The translations under genes and the position numbers were made by a program. Positions 18,128 through 26,972 of a stretch of DNA of 64,000 nt are shown here, piece after piece (within the stretch, counting starts at the first letter, position 1; each line of letters opens with the position of its first letter). Source of the DNA: Pedobacter ureilyticus (GTDB taxonomy: Bacteria > Bacteroidota > Bacteroidia > Sphingobacteriales > Sphingobacteriaceae); assembly GCF_005925345.1 (NCBI RefSeq), contig NZ_SSHJ01000004.1, positions 186,001-250,000 on the forward strand, given 5' to 3'. Below the pieces are notes generated by a model. It searched no databases. It was not told where the DNA came from and saw nothing but the letters and a program-made list of their open reading frames with translations.

Positions 18128-18820
18128 TTAATTCACTACCAATTTATATCCTTTGCCGTGAACATTGATGATTTCTACTTTTGGATCTTCTCTCAAATAC
18201 TTGCGCAACTTACTTAAAAACACATCCATACTACGCCCGTTAAAGTAGTTATCGTCATGCCAAATATGTATCAATGCTTCTTCTCTGGTTAGCACGCTAT
18301 TTTTCTTTAAGCATAGCAAACGTAATAACTCGGCTTCTTTGGTAGATAGTTTTTGCTGCGCCCCTTTAAAATGAATTAATTGCGTGGTATAATCAAAAGT
18401 ATAATCGCCTATTTCAAATTGCTTCGGTTCTTCTTCTTGCACCGTTTGTACCGTAGAAACCCTTTTTAGCAAAGCATTGATACGAAGCAGAAGTTCCTCA
18501 ATTCTAAATGGTTTAGTGATATAATCATCGCCGCCCAAATCATAAGCAGAAGCCTTATCTTCCATCATAGATTTTGCAGTGGCAAAAATAATGGGCACGT
18601 TCGGGTCAGATTTTCTGATATCTTTACCCAAAGTAAAACCATCCTTTTTAGGCATCATCACATCCAATATACAGATATCAAAAGGTTGTTTGCCAAAAGC
18701 TTTCAGACCTTCCTCGCCATCGGTACACAAAACCACCTCAAAATTACCTTTAATCTGTAGGTAGTCTTGCAACAACAGCCCTAAATTCGGATCATCCTCA
18801 ACCAATAGTATTTTCTTCAT
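18128..18820 (-). CDS. OmpR/PhoB-family response regulator (RprY-like)
   Basis: 230 residues. The receiver domain (1-120) has E8-D9-D10, the phospho-acceptor Asp53 (C-I-L-D-V-M-M-P-K-K-D-G) and Lys in I-T-K-P-F. A winged-helix DNA-binding domain (about 135-230) has L-S-T-K-E-A-E-L-L-R-L-L and ends N-V-H-G-K-G-Y-K-L. The overall pattern, including D-D-N-Y-F-N-x-R-S-M-D-V, matches RprY of Bacteroides as I remember it. The start is 9 bp after the stop of the cognate kinase gene, so the two form one transcript. Target genes are unknown. Confidence 0.95.
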   Translation of the reverse strand: MKKILLVEDDPNLGLLLQDYLQIKGNFEVVLCTDGEEGLKAFGKQPFDICILDVMMPKKDGFTLGKDIRKSDPNVPIIFATAKSMMEDKASAYDLGGDDYITKPFRIEELLLRINALLKRVSTVQTVQEEEPKQFEIGDYTFDYTTQLIHFKGAQQKLSTKEAELLRLLCLKKNSVLTREEALIHIWHDDNYFNGRSMDVFLSKLRKYLREDPKVEIINVHGKGYKLVVN

Positions 18821-18829
18821 ATCGTTTGC

Positions 18830-20665
18830 TTAATTTATCGGTAAATGTATTACAAATGTAGTTCCTTTATCTTTTTCGCTCTGCACCCTAATGGTACCAT
18901 TCATTTGTTTAATGATGTCGTTTACATAGCTTAAACCTAAGCCAAAGCCTTTCACGTCGTGTAAATTCCCTGTAGGCACTCTATAAAACTGATCAAATAT
19001 CCTTTTAGTTTGCTCCTTAGTCATTCCAATTCCCTCGTCCTGCACCTCTATACCAATTCCATTTGCCAGATTTTTGGTTTTTACAGTAATTTTGGGATTT
19101 TCTGGGCTGTATTTATTAGCATTATCAATCAAATTGTAGATCATGTTAGATAAATGCAGTTCATCGCCAATTACAACATCTGGATCGGCATCCAAAACTA
19201 AAACCAGTTCGGCATTTTTCTTTTGCAACTGTAAACTTATGCTATCTACCACTAAGGAAATTAGCTCGTTCATTGCCACTGGGCTACGGCCTAACTTAAG
19301 TTCTTTATTATCCAATTTGGCTACATTAAGTACTCGCTCAATGTGGCTACCCAGACGTACATTTTCATCGTAAATAATGCCTGCTAAACGGTTAACCCTT
19401 GCTTTATCAGGCGTTAGATCGGGATCTTTTAGGGCTTCGCTGGCAATCATGATGGTAGCAACAGGAGTTTTAAACTCATGTGTCATGTTGTTAATAAAAT
19501 CTGTCTTCATCTCAGAAAGTTTTTTCTGACGGATGATGGCATAAATGGTATAAGCAAAAATAGAAATGAGCACTAACAGCAAACCCACAGAAGACACCAA
19601 GGTTACGAACATGTTGTTAAAGATCAATGAGTTTTTACTAGGGAAGCTTATATACAGCATTCCAGGGTCTTTGGTCAGCAAATCGTTGCCAAAAATAACC
19701 TTGCTAAAAGTGTTTTTAGGCATTACATCTCCTGTTGGCAAAGATACATTTTGGTAAATGACCTTACCTGCGTTTCTGGATGGCGTTACCCAGTAATTAT
19801 AGTCTAAATCAATATTCTTACTTAGCAATTCTGCCTTAATTAAGGTGTCTACAACTTCTTGACTGGGCATCCGATCTTTGAGTGGCACATCTTTATTGGC
19901 CATTTCTTTAGCCACATCCTGCAATAGCATTACATTTCTGCCATTGGCAAAAATATTCACGGTATCAGCGTAAAGGCGCTCCAATTCTACTTTGTACAAG
20001 TGCTCTGCCTTGGCATCTTCCATCTTAAACCTAACTTTTAGATCGGGGTCTATAGAAGGCAACGTGATAAACTGCGGTCGTAAATCAGTAGGGCTTAAAG
20101 CTAAATAAATGATAGAATCTGGCAGATTATTAAGCTTAATTACAGGCCTTTTTCTTACATAGCTAGAAGATAGCTGCCTACTTACTACCCTGCCATCCTT
20201 GGTTCTTAACTCATTAATATTGTAGGTTAGGGTATTATCGTTTGGGTTGGGATTAGACAAGATAGCATAATCCTCTTCGCTAATAATTTGCGGCTGCAAG
20301 TAATTAGCATTGATGATGCTGTCTTGAAAATTGAGGTAAGCTAAAATTTGTTGTTGTTGTTTAAGCTTACGTTGAATTTCGTTTTCCTTAAACTTAACCT
20401 TAAAAGATACAATACTATCCGTTTTACTTCTTATGCTACTAACCTCTAACTGCTTGAACTCATTATCTTTTTGATTAATGCGGTGGATGACGTTTTGCTT
20501 CTGTATTTTATTAACTACAGCAACTAGCGCTTGGTTTACATTTTGCTCAAACAGCTGAGATTTTAGATTGTACGACTCTCTGATGTAATACATCTGCATT
20601 ACAAAAACACCCAACAATGCGAAAGTCATTAGGGCGGTAATTATCCAAAGGCTCTTCTTTTTCAT
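18830..20665 (-). CDS. Membrane sensor histidine kinase (RprX-like)
   Basis: 611 residues. One membrane helix at about 7-26 and another at 353-377 bracket a periplasmic sensor region with long helical, Q-rich stretches. HisKA has the phosphorylated His396 (N-N-M-T-H-E-F-K-T-P). The ATPase domain shows N-L-I-D-N-A-N-K-Y, D-E-G-I-G-M and G-F-G-L-G-L. There is no HAMP that I can see; the DHp starts directly after the second helix. It is the first gene of a two-gene operon with the RprY-like regulator, its obvious partner. The stimulus is unknown. Confidence 0.95.
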   Translation of the reverse strand: MKKKSLWIITALMTFALLGVFVMQMYYIRESYNLKSQLFEQNVNQALVAVVNKIQKQNVIHRINQKDNEFKQLEVSSIRSKTDSIVSFKVKFKENEIQRKLKQQQQILAYLNFQDSIINANYLQPQIISEEDYAILSNPNPNDNTLTYNINELRTKDGRVVSRQLSSSYVRKRPVIKLNNLPDSIIYLALSPTDLRPQFITLPSIDPDLKVRFKMEDAKAEHLYKVELERLYADTVNIFANGRNVMLLQDVAKEMANKDVPLKDRMPSQEVVDTLIKAELLSKNIDLDYNYWVTPSRNAGKVIYQNVSLPTGDVMPKNTFSKVIFGNDLLTKDPGMLYISFPSKNSLIFNNMFVTLVSSVGLLLVLISIFAYTIYAIIRQKKLSEMKTDFINNMTHEFKTPVATIMIASEALKDPDLTPDKARVNRLAGIIYDENVRLGSHIERVLNVAKLDNKELKLGRSPVAMNELISLVVDSISLQLQKKNAELVLVLDADPDVVIGDELHLSNMIYNLIDNANKYSPENPKITVKTKNLANGIGIEVQDEGIGMTKEQTKRIFDQFYRVPTGNLHDVKGFGLGLSYVNDIIKQMNGTIRVQSEKDKGTTFVIHLPIN

Positions 20666-20746
20666 CGCAACTAATTCAAAAATAGCGAAGATAAACGCGA
20701 AAGCGGCTATGCTTTAACAATTTTTAACAGTACCTAAACGCAAAAA

Positions 20747-20769
20747 AGCCCCAATTTTAAATCGGGGCT
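20747..20769 (-). terminator. Terminator of the DUF3127 gene
   Basis: AGCCCC (20747-20752) pairs with GGGGCT (20764-20769), with part of the AT-rich loop also pairing. On the minus strand a TTTTTT run follows. It lies about 50 bp after the stop codon. Confidence 0.75.
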
Positions 20770-20816
20770 CATCAAATTATAAAGTGTTTTCTTAAAAAGC
20801 GATGCTAGAGAGCTTA

Positions 20817-21191
20817 TTAAAATGGCAAATCGTCATCTTCGCCAGCGGCAGTACTTACGTCTGCAGGTGCTGCATATTGCGGAGCCGCAGCTGGTGCTGC
20901 ACCAGCTGTATTAGCCAAAGCAGTAACACGCCACACCACCAAACTGTTAAAATATGAGGTTACCCCTTCTTTGTTAGTCCAAGGGCGACCACGAAGATTG
21001 AAAGACACCTCAATCTCATCGCCAGCTTTTAAACTATCCAACAAAGCGGTTTTATCTTGTAATGCTTCAAACCTAATGTATTCTGGATACGTTGGATTTT
21101 CTGCGTATTCTATTATCAAATCACGTTTTTTAAACGTTTCACTTACTTGTTGTACTGCACCAATTTCGTGCACCTTACCTTTAATTTCCAT
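20817..21191 (-). CDS. DUF3127 protein with SSB-like C-terminal tip
   Basis: 124 residues from the ATG at 21191, which gives the usual start M-E-I-K-G-K-V; a longer frame from 21275 would add an unlikely N-terminus and cross the divergent gene. The body (1-90) looks like an OB-type beta-barrel and carries F-K-K-R-D-L-I-I-E-Y and F-N-L-R-G-R-P-W-T-N-K. A low-complexity A/P/Q linker follows, then the acidic end G-E-D-D-D-L-P-F. Body, linker and D-D-D-L-P-F tip copy the layout of bacterial single-stranded-DNA-binding protein, whose tip recruits repair and replication enzymes. The function of DUF3127 is not established. The gene is divergent from an RNA methyltransferase gene across 66 bp. Confidence 0.88.
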   Translation of the reverse strand: MEIKGKVHEIGAVQQVSETFKKRDLIIEYAENPTYPEYIRFEALQDKTALLDSLKAGDEIEVSFNLRGRPWTNKEGVTSYFNSLVVWRVTALANTAGAAPAAAPQYAAPADVSTAAGEDDDLPF

Positions 21192-21257
21192 ATCTGTACT
21201 ATAATATTTCTCTTCCACCCAAATCTCTATATTTTTATTGATAACTTCGCAAATCAT

Positions 21258-22448
21258 ATGACACAAGTTTTCCACACCAAGAGTAAGGTAATCATTACCT
21301 GTAATAAAAGGCTATCAACCTACCTACAAGCAGAAGTAGAAGAATTGGGCTACACCATTGTAAGAAGTTTTTCTACTGGAGTTGAGCTAAACATTACCCT
21401 TAACGAGTGTATTAAGCTTAACCTAAACTTACGTTGTGCCAGCCAAATTTTGTACAGCCTAAAGAGCTTTACCGCAAAAAACCCCGAAGAATTATATACA
21501 GCCTTAGTAGCCATGGAGTGGGAAGAATTGCTAGATTTCTCTGGTTATTTCTCTGTTACGTCGAATGTAGATAACGCGTTTATCACTACGCCTTTATTTG
21601 CTAATTTAAAAGTTAAGGATGCCATAGTAGATAGAATTAAAGATAAGAAAGGTATTCGCCCCAACACCGGATCTGATGCCAACAAGGCCGTTGTGCACTT
21701 ATATTGGAAAGATAGCGATGCTGATGTTTTTATAGATACTAGCGGCGAAACCTTGAGCAAACACGGATACAGAAAAATACCTGGCAAAGCGCCAATGCTA
21801 GAAGCATTAGCTGCAAGCACCGTTTTAGCCACAAAATGGGATCAAAAATCTCCCTTTGTTAACCCAATGTGTGGTTCTGGCACTTTAGCCATAGAAGCCG
21901 CTTTACTAGCTACCAACCGCAGGCCTGGCTTATACCGCATGAATTATGGGTTTATGCACATTATAGGATATGATGAAGAAGTTTTTTTTGCCGAGCGTAG
22001 AGCTTTAAAAGATCAGGTAATTAAAAACATAGACTTACAAATTATTGCTACCGATATTTCTGAAGACGCCGTAGAAGTAAGCAGAAAAAATGCTAAAACC
22101 GCGGGGGTAGACCAGCTTATACAATTTGAAGTTTGCGACTTTGCGAACACCCATGTTCCAGAGGGCGGCAAAGGTGTTGTGGTGTTTAATCCCGAATATG
22201 GGGAAAGATTGGGGACACACAGCAACTTAGAGCTTACCTACAAACGCATGGGCGACTTTATGAAGACCAAATGCAAAGGCTATCATGGATATATTTTCAC
22301 GGGAAACCCCGATCTAGCAAAGAAAATAGGGCTTAAAGCTGATAGAAAGATAGAATTTTACAATGGCAAACTAGATTGCAGAATGTTAGAATATGAGCTG
22401 TATGATGGCAGCAGACGACCAGAAAACGAACGCCCCAACAAGCGATAG
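21258..22448 (+). CDS. THUMP-domain SAM-dependent RNA methyltransferase (RlmL/TrmN-like)
   Basis: 396 residues from the ATG at 21258. An N-terminal THUMP RNA-binding domain (about 45-160) is followed by a Rossmann methylase (UPF0020 fold): F-V-N-P-M-C-G-S-G-T-L-A-I-E-A-A (200-215) binds SAM, A-T-D-I-S-E-D-A-V (264-272) is the second motif. The catalytic motif reads F-N-P-E-Y-G-E-R-L-G (310-319) where N-P-P-Y is usual. It probably methylates a guanosine N2 of 23S rRNA, like the N-terminal half of E. coli RlmL, but tRNA substrates are also possible in this family. It is monocistronic. Confidence 0.92.
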   Translation: MTQVFHTKSKVIITCNKRLSTYLQAEVEELGYTIVRSFSTGVELNITLNECIKLNLNLRCASQILYSLKSFTAKNPEELYTALVAMEWEELLDFSGYFSVTSNVDNAFITTPLFANLKVKDAIVDRIKDKKGIRPNTGSDANKAVVHLYWKDSDADVFIDTSGETLSKHGYRKIPGKAPMLEALAASTVLATKWDQKSPFVNPMCGSGTLAIEAALLATNRRPGLYRMNYGFMHIIGYDEEVFFAERRALKDQVIKNIDLQIIATDISEDAVEVSRKNAKTAGVDQLIQFEVCDFANTHVPEGGKGVVVFNPEYGERLGTHSNLELTYKRMGDFMKTKCKGYHGYIFTGNPDLAKKIGLKADRKIEFYNGKLDCRMLEYELYDGSRRPENERPNKR

Positions 22449-22551
22449 CTAAAAAAGTTTTAAAAAATACTCCTCAATCTTAAAAGTTTTACTCACATGT
22501 GTTGTACTTGGCAAAATATTTGTATAGCTTCAAGTACATTTAACTACCTAC

Positions 22552-22785
22552 ATGATGAACGAAACTTACAGAAAAGAGATGCAACGCATCGCCTTAAGAA
22601 TTAGAAAAGTACGCGAATTCAAAAATTTTTCGCAAGAGTATCTGGCTACTAAAATTGGTATTTCTCAAAATGCTTACAGCAAAATTGAGTTAGGCTATAG
22701 TAAAATTACGCTAGACAGGCTTTTCCACATCGCTAAGCTACTTGATGTAGACACCTATGAATTACTGGCTTCAAAAAGAAACTAG
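22552..22785 (+). CDS. Small XRE-family HTH regulator
   Basis: 77 residues, nearly all one Cro/CI-type helix-turn-helix: I-R-K-V-R-E-F-K-N-F-S-Q-E-Y-L-A (18-33), I-G-I-S-Q-N-A-Y-S-K-I-E-L-G (37-50), T-L-D-R-L-F-H-I-A (54-62). No sensor or dimer domain is present. The AATATTTG at about 22518 is a near-match to a -7 box. A strong terminator follows within 25 bp, so it is a single-gene unit. Target genes are unknown. It is a stand-alone regulator and I see no toxin partner. Confidence 0.88.
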   Translation: MMNETYRKEMQRIALRIRKVREFKNFSQEYLATKIGISQNAYSKIELGYSKITLDRLFHIAKLLDVDTYELLASKRN

Positions 22786-22808
22786 CAACAACAAGTCGCA
22801 TAGCTTTA

Positions 22809-22843
22809 AGATGCTCGATAACCAATCGAGCATCTTTTTTTTG
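22809..22843 (+). terminator. Strong terminator of the XRE gene
   Basis: An 11-bp perfect stem AGATGCTCGAT / ATCGAGCATCT (22809-22819, 22825-22835) with a 5-nt loop is followed by a run of eight T. Confidence 0.92.
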
Positions 22844-22931
22844 CTTAGCAACCAAACTATTAGCGGAGGCCAATTGCTTTTTCTTCAACTCCGAGTCCCT
22901 CAACCAAAAGATATCGCATAACTTTACGCAC

Positions 22932-23579
22932 ATGCAAAATATCTTAACCCAAACCATCAACTTTGTTAAAAAAACTTTGGCCACTGCCGAAGCCGGACAC
23001 GACTGGTTCCATATTGAGCGTGTTTATAAAACAGCGCAAACAATTAACAAAACCGAAAAAGCAGACGTGTTAGTAGTAGCCTTAGCTGCCTTGTTACACG
23101 ACATTGCAGATAGTAAATTTAATGGTGGAGACGAAGAAATTGGCCCCCAAAAAGCGGGAGATTTTTTAGCGAGCATAGGAGTACAACCAGAAATAATTAA
23201 CGAGGTAAAATTGATCATTAAAAACCTATCGTTTAAAGCTAGTTTTGGCGAAATCAATTACGCTTCAAAAGAATTGGATGTAGTGCAAGATGCTGATAGG
23301 TTAGATGCCATAGGAGCAATTGGAATTGCCAGAGCATTTACATACGGGGGGTTCAAAAACAGGGTTTTGTACGACCCAGCTATCAAACCCAATCTACAAA
23401 TGACCAAAGAAGAGTACAAAAATACCACCGCCCCTACAATCAATCATTTTTATGAAAAACTATTGCTGTTAAAAGATTTGATGAAAACCGAAACGGGTAA
23501 AGCAATGGCACAACAACGACATGACTTTATGCTTACCTACCTTGAGCAGTTTTATGCCGAATGGGAAGGAAAAAAATAA
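22932..23579 (+). CDS. HD-domain metal-dependent phosphohydrolase
   Basis: 215 residues. The HD metal site is seen as G-H-D-W-F-H-I-E-R-V-Y (22-32), A-L-L-H-D-I-A-D (53-60) and later D-A-D-R-L-D-A-I-G-A-I-G (about 117-128). This arrangement matches the YedJ-type HD hydrolases, likely acting on a nucleotide or phosphate ester. There is no signal peptide, so it is cytoplasmic. The substrate is unknown. The radical-SAM gene begins 50 bp downstream; whether they share a transcript is unclear. Confidence 0.9.
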   Translation: MQNILTQTINFVKKTLATAEAGHDWFHIERVYKTAQTINKTEKADVLVVALAALLHDIADSKFNGGDEEIGPQKAGDFLASIGVQPEIINEVKLIIKNLSFKASFGEINYASKELDVVQDADRLDAIGAIGIARAFTYGGFKNRVLYDPAIKPNLQMTKEEYKNTTAPTINHFYEKLLLLKDLMKTETGKAMAQQRHDFMLTYLEQFYAEWEGKK

Positions 23580-23629
23580 AACTAAAATTATTAGCTATTT
23601 TACTATATTTGTTAGTAAAATAGTTGAAT

Positions 23630-24886
23630 ATGTCTGAAAGGTTAAGGAAAAAACTAAACATATTGGCCGATGCGGCAAAATATGATGTTTCATGCTCATC
23701 AAGCGGTAGCGATAGGAAAAACACAAATAAAGGAGTAGGAAACGGGCATCAATCTGGTATTTGCCATACTTATACTGAAGATGGACGATGTGTTTCTTTA
23801 CTTAAAATTTTACTGACCAACCACTGCATTTTTGATTGTGCTTATTGCGTTTCTCGAAGAAGTAATGATATTGAACGTGCGGCCTTTACAGTAGACGAAG
23901 TAGTAGAATTAACCATGAATTTCTACCGAAGAAACTATATCGAAGGGCTTTTCTTAAGTTCCGGCATATTTAAAAATGCTGATTTTACCATGGAAAGGTT
24001 ACTTCGTGTGGTGAAAAAATTACGGCTCGAAGAAAACTACAACGGATACATCCATTTAAAAACCATTCCCGGAGCAAGCGACGAGCTAATTACAGAAGCT
24101 GGACTTTATGCTGATAGGATGAGTATCAATCTAGAAATGCCAACAGAAACCGGACTAAAACTCTTAGCTCCAGAAAAAAGCCATCAAGATGTAATTAAGC
24201 CATTAGGTTTTGTAAAAAATCAAATCATTCAATTTAAAGAAGAAAAAAAGCTAATTAAAAGTGTACCGAAGTTTGTACCTGCTGGCCAAAGTACACAAAT
24301 GGTTATTGGTGCCACCCCAGAAACCGACAAGGAAATTATGTATACGGCTGCTAATTTCTACAAAAGTTTTTCACTAAAGCGAGTTTATTATTCTGGCTAT
24401 ATTCCTATTAGTAACGATAGTAGAATGCCAGTTTTGGGCACACAACCGCCTTTATTACGAGAAAACAGACTCTACCAAACCGATTGGCTCATGCGCTTTT
24501 ACGGTTTCGATGTGCAAGAACTTTTGAACGATGCCAACCCGCATTTAGATACCGATATTGACCCAAAATTGAGTTGGGCGTTAAGGAACATGCACCACTT
24601 CCCTATTGATATCAATACTGCAGATTATAATACGATTTTACGTGTGCCAGGCATTGGTGTGGGCTCGGCGAAAAAAATTGTACAGGCCAGAAAATTCGGC
24701 AAACTTTACATCCATCAGCTAAAAAAAATAGGGATTGCTTACAATAGAGCAAAACATTTTATTACTTGTGCAGATACGCCATACCAATTAAAAGATTTTC
24801 AGGGTCACCAAATTAAGGGATTTATTTTAGCAGAAAGTCAAAGCAAGTACCTGAAAACGCCTAACAATCAAATGTTGTTGTTTTAA
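23630..24886 (+). CDS. Putative DNA modification/repair radical-SAM protein (TIGR03916-like)
   Basis: 418 residues from ATG at 23630; a TTG two codons earlier is also in frame. The radical-SAM cluster motif is H-C-I-F-D-C-A-Y-C (C-x3-C-x2-C), about residues 62-70. The TIM-barrel core follows (F-L-S-S-G-I-F; T-I-P-G-A). The C-terminus carries a helix-hairpin-helix DNA-binding element (I-D-I-N-T-A-D-Y-N-T-I-L-R-V-P-G-I-G, about 323-340). This is the radical-SAM family regularly found next to the TIGR03915/DUF4130 protein, as here, and near or fused to uracil-DNA glycosylase in other genomes. The reaction is unknown. Confidence 0.93.
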   Translation: MSERLRKKLNILADAAKYDVSCSSSGSDRKNTNKGVGNGHQSGICHTYTEDGRCVSLLKILLTNHCIFDCAYCVSRRSNDIERAAFTVDEVVELTMNFYRRNYIEGLFLSSGIFKNADFTMERLLRVVKKLRLEENYNGYIHLKTIPGASDELITEAGLYADRMSINLEMPTETGLKLLAPEKSHQDVIKPLGFVKNQIIQFKEEKKLIKSVPKFVPAGQSTQMVIGATPETDKEIMYTAANFYKSFSLKRVYYSGYIPISNDSRMPVLGTQPPLLRENRLYQTDWLMRFYGFDVQELLNDANPHLDTDIDPKLSWALRNMHHFPIDINTADYNTILRVPGIGVGSAKKIVQARKFGKLYIHQLKKIGIAYNRAKHFITCADTPYQLKDFQGHQIKGFILAESQSKYLKTPNNQMLLF

Positions 24887-24986
24887 ACAGCCTCTCCCTA
24901 CCCTTCCAAAGGAGGGGAGCTAGTAAAGCACCTATGCCAGGCGATCGATCTAGAACGATTAAACAGTTAAACGATTAACCACAAAG

Positions 24987-25742
24987 ATGATTTACATTTT
25001 CGATGGAAGTTTAGAGGGGTTACTAACCGCAGTTTTCGAATGGTTTGAACGAAAACCAGGTTTAACCAAGATTGTATCTGAAGAAAGACATCAACCTAAT
25101 GTTTTTAGTCAATCGTTTGAAGTTTTAACAGATAGAGCCAAGGCCGATAGGGTATGGAACGGCTTGGCAAAGCGATTAGATAGAAACTGGATGAGAAAGA
25201 TATATTGCACTTACCTATCGGAAATCCCTGAAATGCATCAAGAAATTTTTGGTTTCTGCTGCTACATCTTTCAACATCAGGCGGGTGCCGAAAAAAATTA
25301 TGGCAATGCACAGGTACTAAATATTACGCAAACAGCCAGAAAGGTAGAGCGTGAAAAACATAGGATGGAAGCTTTTATCCGCTTTCAAAAAACTGCTGAT
25401 GGAATGTTTTATTGCGGCATCGATCCAGATTTCAATGTTATCCCGTTACTGGTTAACCATTTTAAAAATCGCTATGCCGACCAACAATGGATCATCTACG
25501 ATATTAAAAGACATTACGGCATTTATTACAACCTGCAAACGGTAGAAGAAATTAAAATTGATATAGACAAAAGCCTTATGAAAAAAGCTAACCAACATCT
25601 TTTAGATGAGCAGGAAACTTTATATGCTGATTTATGGAAAGACTATTTTAAGAGCACCAATATTGTAGCCCGTAAAAACACCAAACTGCATACTCAACAC
25701 GTGCCTAAACGCTATTGGAAATATCTAACCGAAAAATTATAA
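24987..25742 (+). CDS. TIGR03915/DUF4130 putative DNA-repair protein
   Basis: 251 residues. The N-terminus Y-I-F-D-G-S-L-E-G-L-L-T-A-V-F-E is the family signature. A central R-M-E-A-F-I-R-F (about 121-128) and D-P-D-F-N-V-I-P-L-L resemble the glycosylase-like DUF4130 region. The C-terminal H-V-P-K-R-Y-W-K-Y-L-T-E is also typical. It lies 100 bp behind the radical-SAM gene and is thought to work with it on damaged or modified DNA; no enzymatic activity is established. The gap holds a C-rich/G-rich hairpin around 24892-24920 that could modulate read-through. Confidence 0.92.
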   Translation: MIYIFDGSLEGLLTAVFEWFERKPGLTKIVSEERHQPNVFSQSFEVLTDRAKADRVWNGLAKRLDRNWMRKIYCTYLSEIPEMHQEIFGFCCYIFQHQAGAEKNYGNAQVLNITQTARKVEREKHRMEAFIRFQKTADGMFYCGIDPDFNVIPLLVNHFKNRYADQQWIIYDIKRHYGIYYNLQTVEEIKIDIDKSLMKKANQHLLDEQETLYADLWKDYFKSTNIVARKNTKLHTQHVPKRYWKYLTEKL

Positions 25743-25750
25743 GCAAGCAA

Positions 25751-25767
25751 TTAACATTATCTTAACC
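25751..25767 (+). promoter_or_regulatory. Pho-box-like direct repeat before the PhoR-like kinase
   Basis: TTAACA (25751-25756) and TTAACC (25762-25767) are spaced by 5 bp, period 11. This is the same arrangement as the PhoP sites of Bacillus (TTAACA, N5). It lies 36 bp before the kinase start. Binding is inferred. Confidence 0.4.
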
Positions 25768-25802
25768 TAATAGCTGTAATTTAGCAATATAAAAATTTAT
25801 AA

Positions 25803-26855
25803 ATGAAGTTTAGCGTATTGGTTTTATTTACAGCTTTGGCTGTTGGGCTGTCCATTGGTTTGGTAAATTACCACTTTCAGGGCAGTTGGTATTATCTACT
25901 TATATCTTTCGGAATTTCATTTGGCACCAGTTTCCTCGTATTTTATTATCTACTAGAAAAATACATTTACAGTAAAATTAAGCTTATTTACAAGCAAATA
26001 CATAACCTCAAACTCGGCAAAGATTTAAAAGAAGCGCTTGGAGAATATGTAAGTGCCGACCCCATAAACGATGTACAACAAGAAGTGGAAGAATGGGCTG
26101 GAGCTAAGAAAAAAGAAATTGAACTGTTAAAAAAACAGGAACAGTTTAGAAGAGAATTTCTTTCGAACGTATCTCACGAATTTAAAACCCCCCTTTTTGC
26201 CATACAGGGATATATTGAAACCCTGCAAGATTGCCTGTTAGACGACCCTGAAATGGCTGTAAAGTTTTTAAAAAAAGCAGAAAACAATGTTGAGCGGCTA
26301 AGCTACTTGATCAAAGATCTAGATTCGATTTCGAAATTAGAAACCGGCGAAATACCCATTAACTATGTAAGGTTTGATATTGTACCTTTAGTAAAGGAGG
26401 TGCTCGACATATTGGAAGATAAAGCCCTATCTACACAAACAAAACTAATTTTTAAGGATAAATATACTGCGCCCACAATGGTGTACGCAGATAGAGAAAA
26501 AATTAGACAGGTAATGATGAACCTCATCCAAAATTCTATCAAATATGGTAAAGAAAATGGCTCTACTTCAGTTAAAATATTTGAACTGCACGACCAATAC
26601 CTAATTGAAGTTACCGACGACGGCATGGGCATTGAAGAGAAACATTTGACGCGTTTGTTTGAGCGCTTTTACCGGATAGACTCCCATCGTTCTAGAAAAG
26701 AAGGAGGAACAGGTTTGGGCTTAGCTATTGTAAAACACATTTTAGAAGCGCACCAACAAACTATTTCTGTACGAAGCACCCCAAATATCGGAACTACATT
26801 TGCCTTCACGATCCAAAAATATCACGAACCTTTGTTAAACTACGGTAAAAAATAA
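25803..26855 (+). CDS. PhoR-like sensor histidine kinase
   Basis: 350 residues. Two membrane helices (about 5-22 and 31-50) leave only a very short periplasmic loop, so it probably senses inside the membrane or through a partner, like PhoR. A linker (60-115) leads to HisKA with His125 (S-N-V-S-H-E-F-K-T-P-L). The ATPase domain has N-L-I-Q-N-S-I-K-Y, D-G-M-G-I and G-G-T-G-L-G-L-A-I-V-K-H. No response regulator is adjacent. It sits 146 bp before the DUF47/pit phosphate pair, which suggests phosphate signalling; the partner regulator must be elsewhere. Confidence 0.9.
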   Translation: MKFSVLVLFTALAVGLSIGLVNYHFQGSWYYLLISFGISFGTSFLVFYYLLEKYIYSKIKLIYKQIHNLKLGKDLKEALGEYVSADPINDVQQEVEEWAGAKKKEIELLKKQEQFRREFLSNVSHEFKTPLFAIQGYIETLQDCLLDDPEMAVKFLKKAENNVERLSYLIKDLDSISKLETGEIPINYVRFDIVPLVKEVLDILEDKALSTQTKLIFKDKYTAPTMVYADREKIRQVMMNLIQNSIKYGKENGSTSVKIFELHDQYLIEVTDDGMGIEEKHLTRLFERFYRIDSHRSRKEGGTGLGLAIVKHILEAHQQTISVRSTPNIGTTFAFTIQKYHEPLLNYGKK

Positions 26856-26946
26856 ATACTGTTTTCGCCCTTTAAGACTAATATAAGGCATTTCAATTCA
26901 CTAACGCAGCTAAACCATTAACAATCAAATAAAATTGTCGCAAAAG

Positions 26947-26963
26947 TTAACATTAACTTAACA
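26947..26963 (+). promoter_or_regulatory. Pho-box-like direct repeat before the DUF47-pit operon
   Basis: TTAACA (26947-26952), a 5-bp spacer, then TTAACA (26958-26963): an exact 11-bp-period repeat. It ends 9 bp before the -7 box at 26973. Confidence 0.45.
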
Positions 26964-26972
26964 TTGCGACTT

